Origin: an uncultured Prochlorococcus sp.
GTDB taxonomy: Bacteria > Cyanobacteriota > Cyanobacteriia > PCC-6307 > Cyanobiaceae
Length of the DNA stretch: 38,002 nt
Direction of reading: 5' to 3'
Assembly: GCA_902595175.1 (NCBI GenBank)
Contig: CACJPB010000010.1
Coordinates: 1-38,002 of the forward strand
The notes beneath the pieces are model-generated. The model ran no database searches. It was not told the origin of the DNA and worked only from the letters and a program-made list of their open reading frames with translations. Below are positions 7,850 through 14,275 of this stretch, one piece after another. How positions within the stretch are numbered: position 1 is the first letter of the stretch; each line of letters starts with the position of its first letter. Made by a program: the position numbers and the translations under genes.

Positions 7850-7909
7850 TTGAAACGCTTGCTACTCCCACTACTAGCAGCTATCGCATTACCTACTGCT
7901 GTTAATGCC
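7850..7909 (+). repeat. Signal-peptide DNA cassette, copy 3
   Basis: Encodes MKRLLLPLLAAIALPTAVNA. It matches the copy at 3122 in most of the 60 positions, including long exact runs. It lies 4.7 kb from that copy and inside a different element unit. Confidence 0.7.
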
Positions 7910-8095
7910 TTTACTTTGGATAAAAATAATGAAGATATTATTATTAAAACTGATTTGGACGAAGAATATATAGTAAAAGATTCAACAGTTAATATTACAC
8001 CTTGGTCAAAATTAGAGGCAACTATAGCTGTTCAAAATAATCATCCAATAGATATATGCCTTAAAAAAAGAGCTAGTAGGGCTACTAATCCTTAA
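7850..8095 (+). CDS. Small secreted protein with the repeated signal-peptide cassette
   Basis: An 81-aa protein with signal MKRLLLPLLAAIALPTAVNA, started by TTG one base after the DUF3764 stop. The mature part (FTLDKNNEDIIIKTDLDEEY...) has one Cys and no known domain. The start codon replaced the ATG found in other copies. Translation is probably coupled to DUF3764. Confidence 0.65.
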   Translation: MKRLLLPLLAAIALPTAVNAFTLDKNNEDIIIKTDLDEEYIVKDSTVNITPWSKLEATIAVQNNHPIDICLKKRASRATNP

Positions 8096-8166
8096 AAAGA
8101 GGTCAAATTAAGGTCTATTATTGCTTTATTTAACAAGACAAAGCACGCAGAACCTAGTAAGAAAAT

Positions 8167-8301
8167 AGTTATAGCTTAAAAACCTAGTGATGCTAATGTG
8201 CTGTGCGGTGTTTTGGGAGCACTAGGTCGCAGGTTCGAATCCTGTCGCCCCGACTCTTAAAAACCATCAAATACTAGAGAGTTTGCCAGACTCTCTTTTT
8301 A
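8167..8301 (+). repeat. tRNA-Pro(UGG) 3'-end repeat, copy 2 (candidate attachment site)
   Basis: Same order of parts as copy 1 at exactly +1450 bp: AGTTATAGCTTAAA, a divergent 31-base spacer, a 51-base tRNA-Pro 3' fragment identical to copy 1, then the terminator. The spacer differs from copy 1, so only the outer blocks are conserved. Confidence 0.85.
8276..8300 (+). terminator. Terminator of tRNA fragment copy 2
   Basis: Perfect hairpin AGAGAGT-TTGCCAG-ACTCTCT followed by T's. It would end transcription of the cassette. Confidence 0.75.
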
Positions 8302-8364
8302 TTGTTTACATTCTCACATTAGAAAGGAGCTCTAGGGGAGGCTCTATAATCTTCGCAGATGCCT

Positions 8365-8598
8365 CTAGAAGTAACTTTTTAAGATACTTGTTTTCTTCCA
8401 TCCTTCGTCTAATAACTGCTTATTTTCTTTGCTGGCTGCTTCGATAGTTTCCACTCTGCTTCCCTTCATAACTGGTTTAATACTCCTCTTATAAACACAA
8501 CTATAGGAAATTATCATTGCATCAATACTAGTAGAAGGTTTAGATACATCCTCAAATAGTTCAAACACTTTTATCCTTGATCTATCGATATTTATCAA
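8365..8598 (-). CDS. DUF1651-like small protein
   Basis: A 77-aa protein, clearly paralogous to the gene at 17908 (shared NxxRSRIKVF, KPVMKGSRVE and LL(D/E)EGWKKT). The pattern of an N-terminal RSxIKxF strand and a C-terminal L..GW fits the small cyanobacterial DUF1651 family. The only start is TTG at 8598. The paralogue has eight more N-terminal residues, and here codons back to the GT41 stop read through without ATG, so the 5' end may be eroded. It lies 18 bp downstream of the GT41 gene in the same direction. Confidence 0.6.
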   Translation of the reverse strand: MINIDRSRIKVFELFEDVSKPSTSIDAMIISYSCVYKRSIKPVMKGSRVETIEAASKENKQLLDEGWKKTSILKSYF

Positions 8599-8616
8599 TG
8601 TAAGTTTGTTTATTAA

Positions 8617-10425
8617 TTATCTCTTTAAATCTTTTAAAACATTCTCAAGATTTATAGTAAAAGTTTCTGTATTAAATAATTCTCCATTACTCTTCAATTT
8701 AAACAACTTATTTTTGAGAACATTAATTTCATTTCGATTTTTCGAATAAAAAATTACTTTTTCCTTATATTCATCAATTGTTTTTGCGATTAATACCTCT
8801 AAACCAATCGATCTTAAAATGCTTGCACTTACTCTTGATGCGAAATTTTTACCTTGAAGGGTGATTACTGGGAGTCCTGACCACAAAGCTTCAATTGTCG
8901 TAGTGTGTCCGTTGTAGTTAAAAGTATCAAGCAATAAATCACCAACTTTATATCTTGAAAGATGTTTTTCATAAGAAGGCTCTCTGTCAGCAAAGATAAT
9001 TTTAGTACGATCTATATCTCTCATTTCAAAAAATTCTAAAAGATTTCTCATGGCATATTTGTTTGGCTTTCTAATCCATAAAAAGCTATTTTCAATTGAA
9101 TTAAGTATTTCACACCAACATATGACTGTTTTTAAATTTAATTTTTGAGGTCTATGAAAAGCAACCATAATAAAACTATTTTTCTTGAAATTATAAAATT
9201 GATTTTTAATTACCTTTTCTGAGATTTTTGTAGTATCGTCAAAACACATAAATGTTCCAGGAATATTTATTACTTTTTCAGTAAAGTAACCAACTTCTGT
9301 TTCAGGAATCACATGCTTATCAGCTAACAAGTAATCCATTTGATTTGATCCGGTAGTCGAAGGATAAGCTAAATAACTAATTTGTATAGGTGCCACTTTT
9401 TGAGATAATATTCCCATTCTTGATCCGGCAGAGTAACCCATTAAATCAATAATGAAATCCAGGTTATCTGATCTAATTATATTTGCAGCTTCATCATCAG
9501 ATTTTAAAGATATATCTCTGTAAACATCAAAATTGTTTGATATTTTTTCTGTAATTTGATCTTTTTTTGGGTTTATAGAATAACCATAAATTTCAAATTC
9601 TTTACGATTATGCTTCTTAATAACTCCTGAGATTAGAAATGAAACTGGATGAAAAATAAAATTGTTTGAAATATAACCTATTCTTAATTTTTTATTATTT
9701 TGAGGTTTTAATTTTACATGGTCCCTTCTAAAGGTTGAATTAAAAAAATTTATTGCTCTTAATTTTCTTGTGTAGTTTTCCTCCTCTAAATAAAGTAATG
9801 TCAAAGGGTCACCACCTTGATAAGAATTAACACCAAACTTTTTTAGTTTAGGTTCTAATTTATTAATAATTCGCCATTCAAATGTTTTTAATAACAAGTT
9901 ATAAAAACCAACTATTGCATTTCCATATGATGGGTTTAGATTGATTGTTTTTATATAAAAATCCTTTGCCTTGTCATAGTCTTCGATCTCATCAAATAAT
10001 TGAGCTAAGTTATACACCACTAAATAATTCTTAGGGTTGACATTCAAAGCACTCAAAAAATATTTGATCGATAATTTATATTCTCTTTGATTCTTATATA
10101 TGAGACCTAGATTATTTAGAGAGCTAAATAAATTTTCGTTAAAATCCAAAGATTTTAAAAAATATTTTTTTGCTTCACAAATTTGATTATTTTTTAGATA
10201 TAAACTTCCTAGATCACTATATGAATTTGGATAATTTGGATTTTTTTCTATCGATTTTTTTAATAAATTTATTGCTTCTTCATTGTTGGATTTAATGATA
10301 TTTAAGAAAGCTAATTGATGTAACTGAAGAAAGTCAATTTCATTTTTATCATATAAATTTTTTAATAATTTTTCTGCCTTTTCATATTCTTTTTTTTGGA
10401 TCAGCTGGTTGATATCTTTCTTCAT
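8617..10425 (-). CDS. TPR and GT41 glycosyltransferase (O-GlcNAc transferase/SPINDLY type)
   Basis: A 602-aa protein. Residues 1 to about 210 form TPR repeats (for example YPNSYSDLGSLYLKNNQICE, LGLIYKNQREYKLSIKYFL, YNLAQLFDEIEDYDKAKDFY). From about 235 follows the GT41 catalytic region: LRIGYISNNFIFHPVSFLI, DFIIDLMGYSAGSRMGI, PIQISYLAYPSTTGS and the C-terminal block NYNGHTTTIEALWSGLPVIT with SRVSASILRSIGL. The family transfers sugars (GlcNAc or others) from nucleotide donors to protein side chains. The substrate here is unknown. Genes of this type in islands may alter surface proteins (inference). It lies between tRNA fragments 2 and 3, so it seems to be cargo of one integration unit. Confidence 0.88.
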   Translation of the reverse strand: MKKDINQLIQKKEYEKAEKLLKNLYDKNEIDFLQLHQLAFLNIIKSNNEEAINLLKKSIEKNPNYPNSYSDLGSLYLKNNQICEAKKYFLKSLDFNENLFSSLNNLGLIYKNQREYKLSIKYFLSALNVNPKNYLVVYNLAQLFDEIEDYDKAKDFYIKTINLNPSYGNAIVGFYNLLLKTFEWRIINKLEPKLKKFGVNSYQGGDPLTLLYLEEENYTRKLRAINFFNSTFRRDHVKLKPQNNKKLRIGYISNNFIFHPVSFLISGVIKKHNRKEFEIYGYSINPKKDQITEKISNNFDVYRDISLKSDDEAANIIRSDNLDFIIDLMGYSAGSRMGILSQKVAPIQISYLAYPSTTGSNQMDYLLADKHVIPETEVGYFTEKVINIPGTFMCFDDTTKISEKVIKNQFYNFKKNSFIMVAFHRPQKLNLKTVICWCEILNSIENSFLWIRKPNKYAMRNLLEFFEMRDIDRTKIIFADREPSYEKHLSRYKVGDLLLDTFNYNGHTTTIEALWSGLPVITLQGKNFASRVSASILRSIGLEVLIAKTIDEYKEKVIFYSKNRNEINVLKNKLFKLKSNGELFNTETFTINLENVLKDLKR

Positions 10426-10856
10426 TGTAAGAATAAATAATTAATATTTTTAATTAATAAACATCATTATAATTCTCGATAAAGAGAAAAAATAATCTAT
10501 GTTCTCTTTTCGGAAGTTCCTAAAAATATTTACAAAAATTTTATTTACTTGCGGATATATCTAATGAAATTAATTTACACCTCTCATAGCAAACTTTCCT
10601 GTTTGGACGGTTACTTTCCATTTCATCTTATTTATTAAGAAGTTGCTGGATTAAGTATCTTTTTTTTAAAACTTTCAATGCTAAAACATTAAAATCCGCC
10701 TCTACTAACTTTTGTAAAGGGGGCTCTAAGTTCTATAAACACCTTACATAATCTTCGAAGATATACTTATATTTAGTTTTACAAGCGATCAACACTATTC
10801 AAATAATCAATTCTATAACTAGGATTCAAAGAAAATCTCATTTGATAGGGTGAGTC
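10426..10856. other. Non-coding stretch upstream of the GT41 gene
   Basis: No convincing gene. It holds an AT-rich hairpin (AAAGAGAA...TTCTCTTT, about 10480-10510) and, near 10730-10765, a stretch (GCTCTA ... ATAATCTTCG-N-AGAT) resembling 8346-8362 beyond tRNA fragment 2. It may therefore include decayed element-end sequence. Confidence 0.4.
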
Positions 10857-10871
10857 CTTTGGGAGCACTAG
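10857..10871 (+). repeat. Truncated tRNA-Pro fragment, copy 3
   Basis: CTTTGGGAGCACTAG is identical to the anticodon loop to variable-loop part of copy 1, then the match stops. This is shorter than the other copies, but the exact 15-mer and its place between two cargo units support a truncated attachment remnant. Confidence 0.5.
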
Positions 10872-10927
10872 CTCTTGATTAATTAAAAATCACTGCTTGT
10901 AAAAAATATGCAAAGTTTGAAGATTAA

Positions 10928-10963
10928 ATGAAACGATTACTACTTGCACCGCATGTAACATAA
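10928..10963 (+). pseudogene. Orphan 11-codon signal-peptide start (MKRLLLAPHVT)
   Basis: Shares ATGAAACG, TTACTACTTGCACCGC with 4012-4044, then ends at TAA. The nine bases before it (GAAGATTAA) equal those before the signal cassette at 2817. Probably a remnant of a lost secreted-protein gene. Confidence 0.5.
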
Positions 10964-11013
10964 GGCGTGGTTATCCTTAATTAATTATCAATGAAGAAAT
11001 ACCTTTTTAATTA

Positions 11014-11331
11014 ATGTTGCGACTTCTTCCGTTACCTATTTTTATTTGTATTTATCTATTCTCTTGGTGGAGATGTAAAAAAAATATTATCGCTAGTGAT
11101 AAGCAACTAAAACCTTGCATTGATTGGGCATATATAAAAAATTTACCTCTCCCACCAAAACCTTCTTTTGTCGAGTTTTATATTGTTTATGTCTCTTCTT
11201 ATTTTAAATTTCCTTTTGGGATAATTATTCAACAACTACCTTTCGCTAAGAAAGTAAGATACTACGAAAGAGAAATGAAATTAATATTTGATAAATGGAA
11301 TCTAGAAAAAATTAAAAAAATAATTTACTAA
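11014..11331 (+). CDS. Hypothetical membrane-anchored protein, 105 aa
   Basis: The N-terminal hydrophobic helix (LPLPIFICIYLFSWWR) is followed by a basic stretch, and a second hydrophobic or amphipathic stretch lies near 55-80 (FYIVYVSSYFKFPFGIII). No family recognised. It lies in the fourth, partly decayed unit of the island. Confidence 0.55.
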   Translation: MLRLLPLPIFICIYLFSWWRCKKNIIASDKQLKPCIDWAYIKNLPLPPKPSFVEFYIVYVSSYFKFPFGIIIQQLPFAKKVRYYEREMKLIFDKWNLEKIKKIIY

Positions 11332-11332
11332 T

Positions 11333-11446
11333 TTATTGATATGTCTGGAGCAAAGATATATAAATTCCTAATAATACAAATATTGCTACACCCATTCCCA
11401 TGACTGTAGTGGGTTGATTATTCCAAAAATTGGTTAAAAATTCCAT
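11333..11446 (-). CDS. Single-helix membrane mini-protein, 37 aa
   Basis: Starts MEFLTNFWNNQPTTVMGMGV, followed by a hydrophobic helix (AIFVLLGIYISLL) and a short polar tail. Too short for standard gene finders but shaped like picocyanobacterial one-helix proteins. It converges with the gene at 11014 (1-bp gap). No name can be given. Confidence 0.45.
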   Translation of the reverse strand: MEFLTNFWNNQPTTVMGMGVAIFVLLGIYISLLQTYQ

Positions 11447-11702
11447 TGATTGGGAAGTTTAAATTTTTTTAGCTCTATTAGCTCTATTCATAACTTTTCT
11501 CAAAATATTATTTTTAATTGATAAATCAGAAATAAAATAAAGAGTTAAAAACAAAACTGCTTTTGCAAAAAATGAGATTTGCATAGTAAAAATAACTTTA
11601 TACTCATAAAAGCAAATTTCATTTAAACTGCCAATTTTTTAGAACTTTTTAGAAGGTATATTTAAATAGTTGAATACGAAAGACTGAAGGAAAACAAATG
11701 CA

Positions 11703-11777
11703 ACAAGATCTACTGTCTTAGCGTTAGTAGAAGATCCTGTTGGATATAAGATAGAGTTAATAGAAAGAGACTTATGA
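11703..11777 (+). pseudogene. gloA: C-terminal remnant of glyoxalase I (lactoylglutathione lyase)
   Basis: Reading the frame that ends at TGA 11775-11777 gives TVLALVEDPVGYKIELIERD, the characteristic VEDP-x-GYKIEL C-terminal end of GloA, including its metal-binding Glu. Upstream in frame there is a TGA a few codons earlier and no glyoxalase sequence, so only about 24 codons survive. The native enzyme removes methylglyoxal. It looks like a break point left by insertion or deletion. Confidence 0.75.
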
Positions 11778-11923
11778 AGGAATTAGAAGAAAATACTATC
11801 GTACAAATAAGAACTCTTCTTAATTATTTAGAGCAAACAGATCTATTAAAAAACGAGGATATACTTAGGTGTTTAGATGTAATAGCAAGAGAATATGGCG
11901 GAGAAGTAGTTGATAAAAATTAA
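11774..11923 (+). CDS. Hypothetical small protein, 49 aa
   Basis: Starts MKELEENTIVQIRTLLNYLE. The ATG overlaps the TGA of the gloA remnant (ATGA), so it was probably coupled to gloA before gloA was lost. It is helical, ends REYGGEVVDKN and has no known domain. It abuts the next, frameshifted ORF. Confidence 0.55.
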   Translation: MKELEENTIVQIRTLLNYLEQTDLLKNEDILRCLDVIAREYGGEVVDKN

Positions 11924-12108
11924 ATGGCAAATCCATATCAAAAAAAATATCGCTAGAACAAGCTTATGACGAATTAAAAGCAATTTGTATCAAGTTGCAA
12001 GACGAAACTGGAACTACAGATATGGATGTAAAAATTTTACATAGAGAACTTGCGAGGGTTTATGAAAATGATATTGTTGACAACTATGACATAGATTGGG
12101 AAGTTTAA
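11924..12108 (+). pseudogene. Small gene frameshifted in an A8 tract
   Basis: ATG at 11924 reads MANPYQKKYR then stops. Adding one A to the A8 run (11940-11947) would continue as ISLEQAYDELKAICIKLQ and on to TAA at 12106-12108, a 61-residue protein resembling its upstream neighbour in style (RELARVYEND). It could be a real pseudogene, a sequencing error in a homopolymer, or slippage-dependent expression. Confidence 0.55.
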
Positions 12109-12133
12109 ATAAGTTTATTTGATATTCTTTTGC

Positions 12134-12266
12134 TATAAATTAATTGAGGCCAAACCTCGTCAGCACACTCTACGTTTGCTGCAAGACATAAATTGATTCT
12201 ATATAGTTGCGAGTCGATTTAATAACCCTTTCAGTAGTTGGAATTTCTGGAAGGGTTTCTTGTTAA
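12134..12266 (+). ncRNA. Candidate small RNA with own promoter and terminator
   Basis: A TATAAA -10 box (12134-12139) precedes three hairpins: GAGG-CCAAA-CCTC (12146-12158), CAGCA...TGCTG (12161-12182) and a terminator-like stem at 12224-12257. No ORF fits. The predicted RNA would run from about 12146 to 12265, roughly 120 nt. No known Rfam family was recognised, and there is no clear -35. Confidence 0.4.
12224..12264 (+). terminator. Terminator-like hairpin of the candidate small RNA
   Basis: AACCCTTTCAG pairs with CTGGAAGGGTT (one G-U) across a 12-base loop, followed by TCTTGTT. Confidence 0.55.
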
Positions 12267-12490
12267 AAATATTTATTTAGTAATCGGTTATAAATTACCA
12301 ACAACACTATTATCCCAACTATTCCATAAACTCCAAGGTATGGGTCGTGATGATTCCATCAAAGCTTCTTTAAAATCCCTTTAATACTTCATAGCCATTG
12401 CCAAATGAAAATAACACGCATAAGATTTTTTCTTATTAATTTGCATAATTTCTTAAAACTGGTAATTTTAGTGAGCTTCAATAAATTTAA

Positions 12491-12715
12491 ATGCAAGATC
12501 AAACAATTGAAAAGTTGGCAGCTGTTGTAGTAAACATAACTAAGGTGCTGGTAATAATTTATCTAGGCTTCATAGAAGTATTTAAAATTGGCAAATTACT
12601 TAGAGAGAAATTAGATGCTGAATTTGATATTTCTCGAAAATGGGCTTCACAAAATTATTTAATTCTAAAAAAACGACTAGCGGAAAGAAAAGTAGCGGGT
12701 GTTATAGAAAATTAG
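12491..12715 (+). CDS. Hypothetical protein with one membrane helix, 74 aa
   Basis: Starts MQDQTIEKLAAVVVNITKVL. It has one hydrophobic helix (about 10-30), then a charged helix (LLREKLDAEFDISRKWASQN). No family recognised. The frame stays open after its TAG (see the next entry). Confidence 0.55.
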   Translation: MQDQTIEKLAAVVVNITKVLVIIYLGFIEVFKIGKLLREKLDAEFDISRKWASQNYLILKKRLAERKVAGVIEN

Positions 12716-12877
12716 CAAGCGTTTTATTTACGCAACAAGTTTTATCGAATATACGCCATCCTAACAATTATTTTTTTATCCCATCCTTTTGCAAAAGGTG
12801 ATTCCATCTTTAGGGGAAAAATAAAGAACATTGCTATCAATTTATTTAAATACCTTATAAAACTTTTTATGTATTAA
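12716..12877 (+). pseudogene. Start-less ORF continuing the frame of the preceding gene
   Basis: After the TAG at 12713-12715 the same frame runs 53 more codons. It includes a signal-peptide-like stretch (IYAILTIIFLSHPFAKG) and a basic helical tail. No ATG, GTG or TTG is present at a sensible place. It is probably the remnant of a secreted-protein gene, or a readthrough extension. Confidence 0.3.
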
Positions 12878-12938
12878 AAACTTGTTTTGCCACCTTCTAA
12901 ACGATAAAAGAAACATATGAGCATATACCTTAAGAACT

Positions 12939-13355
12939 TTGTTTAAAAAAAGAACGAAAGGAATATCTCGAAATAGTATTAAGGGAAGAAAAAATCCAAC
13001 AACAAAAAAAGTTCATTCCAAATCTAGAAAAATAGTAAAAAGGGAAAATAATTATTCTTTTTCTTCATCTATTTTTTCCTCATTTATTATTTTTACAGGT
13101 TTTATAAGCCTTTCACTCACAATATTTTTTCTTATCAGGCAATTACAGCCAGTAATCAGAAACGAAAGATTGAGATTCTTATGTACTTATCAACTTGGTG
13201 ATAAAAAAAGTCAAAGCTATAAAGAATCAAAATTAGAATTAGAAAAGCTTGTTAGAGATAGTGATAAGTATTGTAAGAATTTCCTTCTTCCAAAAGAAAA
13301 AAAAGGATTTAGATTATTGCCAACTTTGAGCAATATTCTTTTTAGATTTATTTAG
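12939..13355 (+). CDS. Hypothetical basic membrane-anchored protein
   Basis: A 138-aa ORF with a very basic N-terminus (KKRTKG...KGRKN...KKVHSKSRK), one membrane helix near 48-68 (IFSSFIIFTGFISLSLTIFF) and a soluble tail. The only start is TTG without a good ribosome site, so the 5' end may be eroded. No family recognised. It ends 15 bp before the decayed tRNA fragment. Confidence 0.45.
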   Translation: MFKKRTKGISRNSIKGRKNPTTKKVHSKSRKIVKRENNYSFSSSIFSSFIIFTGFISLSLTIFFLIRQLQPVIRNERLRFLCTYQLGDKKSQSYKESKLELEKLVRDSDKYCKNFLLPKEKKGFRLLPTLSNILFRFI

Positions 13356-13370
13356 TATTTTCCCAGGCGA

Positions 13371-13414
13371 TTTGGTAGCAATAGGTCGCGGGGTCCAATA
13401 CTTTTGCCTCGATT
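13371..13414 (+). repeat. Decayed tRNA-Pro fragment, copy 4
   Basis: Ungapped alignment with 6762-6805 gives 34 of 44 identical bases. TAGGTCGC is intact, the T-arm and acceptor are mutated (GGGGTCCAATAC, GCCTCGA). It marks the right border of the island-like part, just before an hli gene. Confidence 0.65.
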
Positions 13415-13520
13415 GAGATCTCATAGAATGGCAATTTTACTTGTAAGGGAATCGTACAGGAAATAACAACATAAATAAAAAAACTTTTTTAAGATAGTTA
13501 AAATAAAAAATTTTAATAAA

Positions 13521-13775
13521 ATGAACAAATTTAAAGATAATTTTTCAAGCGAAAGCTTTTATCCAGATAGTAATTATTATCTTGATCAAGGAAATACTCT
13601 CAAAAAGACTCAAGTTTCAGAAGATCAAGTTTCCAATACGGGGGAGGATTTTGAATGGCCAAATACCTATTGGTTTATTGCAGAAAGAACCAACGGAAGA
13701 TTAGCAATGATTGGATTTATGGCTGTGATTATTAACTACACCTTATTTGGTTGGATAGCATATCCAATTCTTTAA
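13521..13775 (+). CDS. hli: High-light-inducible protein (Hli)
   Basis: An 84-aa protein. The C-terminal part carries the chlorophyll-binding one-helix motif ERTNGRLAMIGFMAVIINYT with conserved E, N and R, typical of cyanobacterial Hli/CAB-like proteins that bind chlorophyll and carotenoids near photosystem II under stress. The N-terminal 48 residues are polar and variable. The end LFGWIAYPIL resembles the product at 37440 (GLFGWIIPGIF). The next ORF starts right after its stop. Confidence 0.9.
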   Translation: MNKFKDNFSSESFYPDSNYYLDQGNTLKKTQVSEDQVSNTGEDFEWPNTYWFIAERTNGRLAMIGFMAVIINYTLFGWIAYPIL

Positions 13776-14003
13776 ATGAGTAATTCAAATTTTGATAAAA
13801 ATGGAGTTGATAGTTATGGAGTACATTGGCTTCAATATGCTGCATTTGTTATAACTGCATTTGCTATTTATTTTGGTTGGGCGTTTTTCAATAATGCAAT
13901 TTTTCATCATTTTGCTGTAAAAATATTTAAGTTCTGGAACTGCAATGGTTATAACCCTTTAAGTTATTGCGTCATGCGTTGGAAGGTTGATTTTTATCCT
14001 TAA
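13776..14003 (+). CDS. Hypothetical one-helix membrane protein next to hli
   Basis: A 75-aa ORF starting directly after the hli stop. It starts MSNSNFDKNGVDSYGVHWLQ, and a hydrophobic segment (AAFVITAFAIYFGWAFF) forms one membrane helix. The C-terminal 30 residues (WNCNGYNPLSYCVMRWKV) look less constrained and may be an extension past a decayed end. Probably co-transcribed with hli. Confidence 0.55.
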   Translation: MSNSNFDKNGVDSYGVHWLQYAAFVITAFAIYFGWAFFNNAIFHHFAVKIFKFWNCNGYNPLSYCVMRWKVDFYP

Positions 14004-14275
14004 AAAATTCCAAAGTAGGTACATTTTTCATTTTGATTAGAGAGTAAGCTCTTTAAAAACCTTATGGAGTACTAAGTTAACGTTAAGGAATAAACAGGGA
14101 AATCTAACAAACAGTAGAAGGTTTTATAAGGTTCCAGAAGAAAAAAGGGGTTATAAATGCATTAAGAGCTTGAAATCGTATATTTTAGGCCTTCCTAGTA
14201 AGTGATTTATATATTTGGATAACTTTGGGAGATGTATAACTCAAAATTATTAATAACCCTGCTGGTTAGTTTTAA

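Larger units (their letters stand above)
6762..8211 (+). mobile_element. 1450-bp cassette bounded by exact tRNA-Pro fragments
   Basis: The distance between the two exact 51-bp tRNA fragments is 1450 bp, with no indel between the flanking parts. Inside are four same-strand small genes (7047, 7394, 7564, 7850) and no recombinase. The layout fits a passenger element inserted by a recombinase acting in trans, most simply the one at 5415-6611. This is inferred from structure only. Confidence 0.6.

Noticed and set aside
10564-10638. 24-codon ORF starting MKLIYTSHSK
   Set aside because: No ribosome site, no helix or signal pattern; too short to support.
11447-12110. 17-bp repeat GATTGGGAAGTTTAAAT at 11447 and 12094
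   Set aside because: Short and AT-rich; could mark a duplicated gene end (DWEV stop), but chance cannot be excluded and no further similarity is seen.
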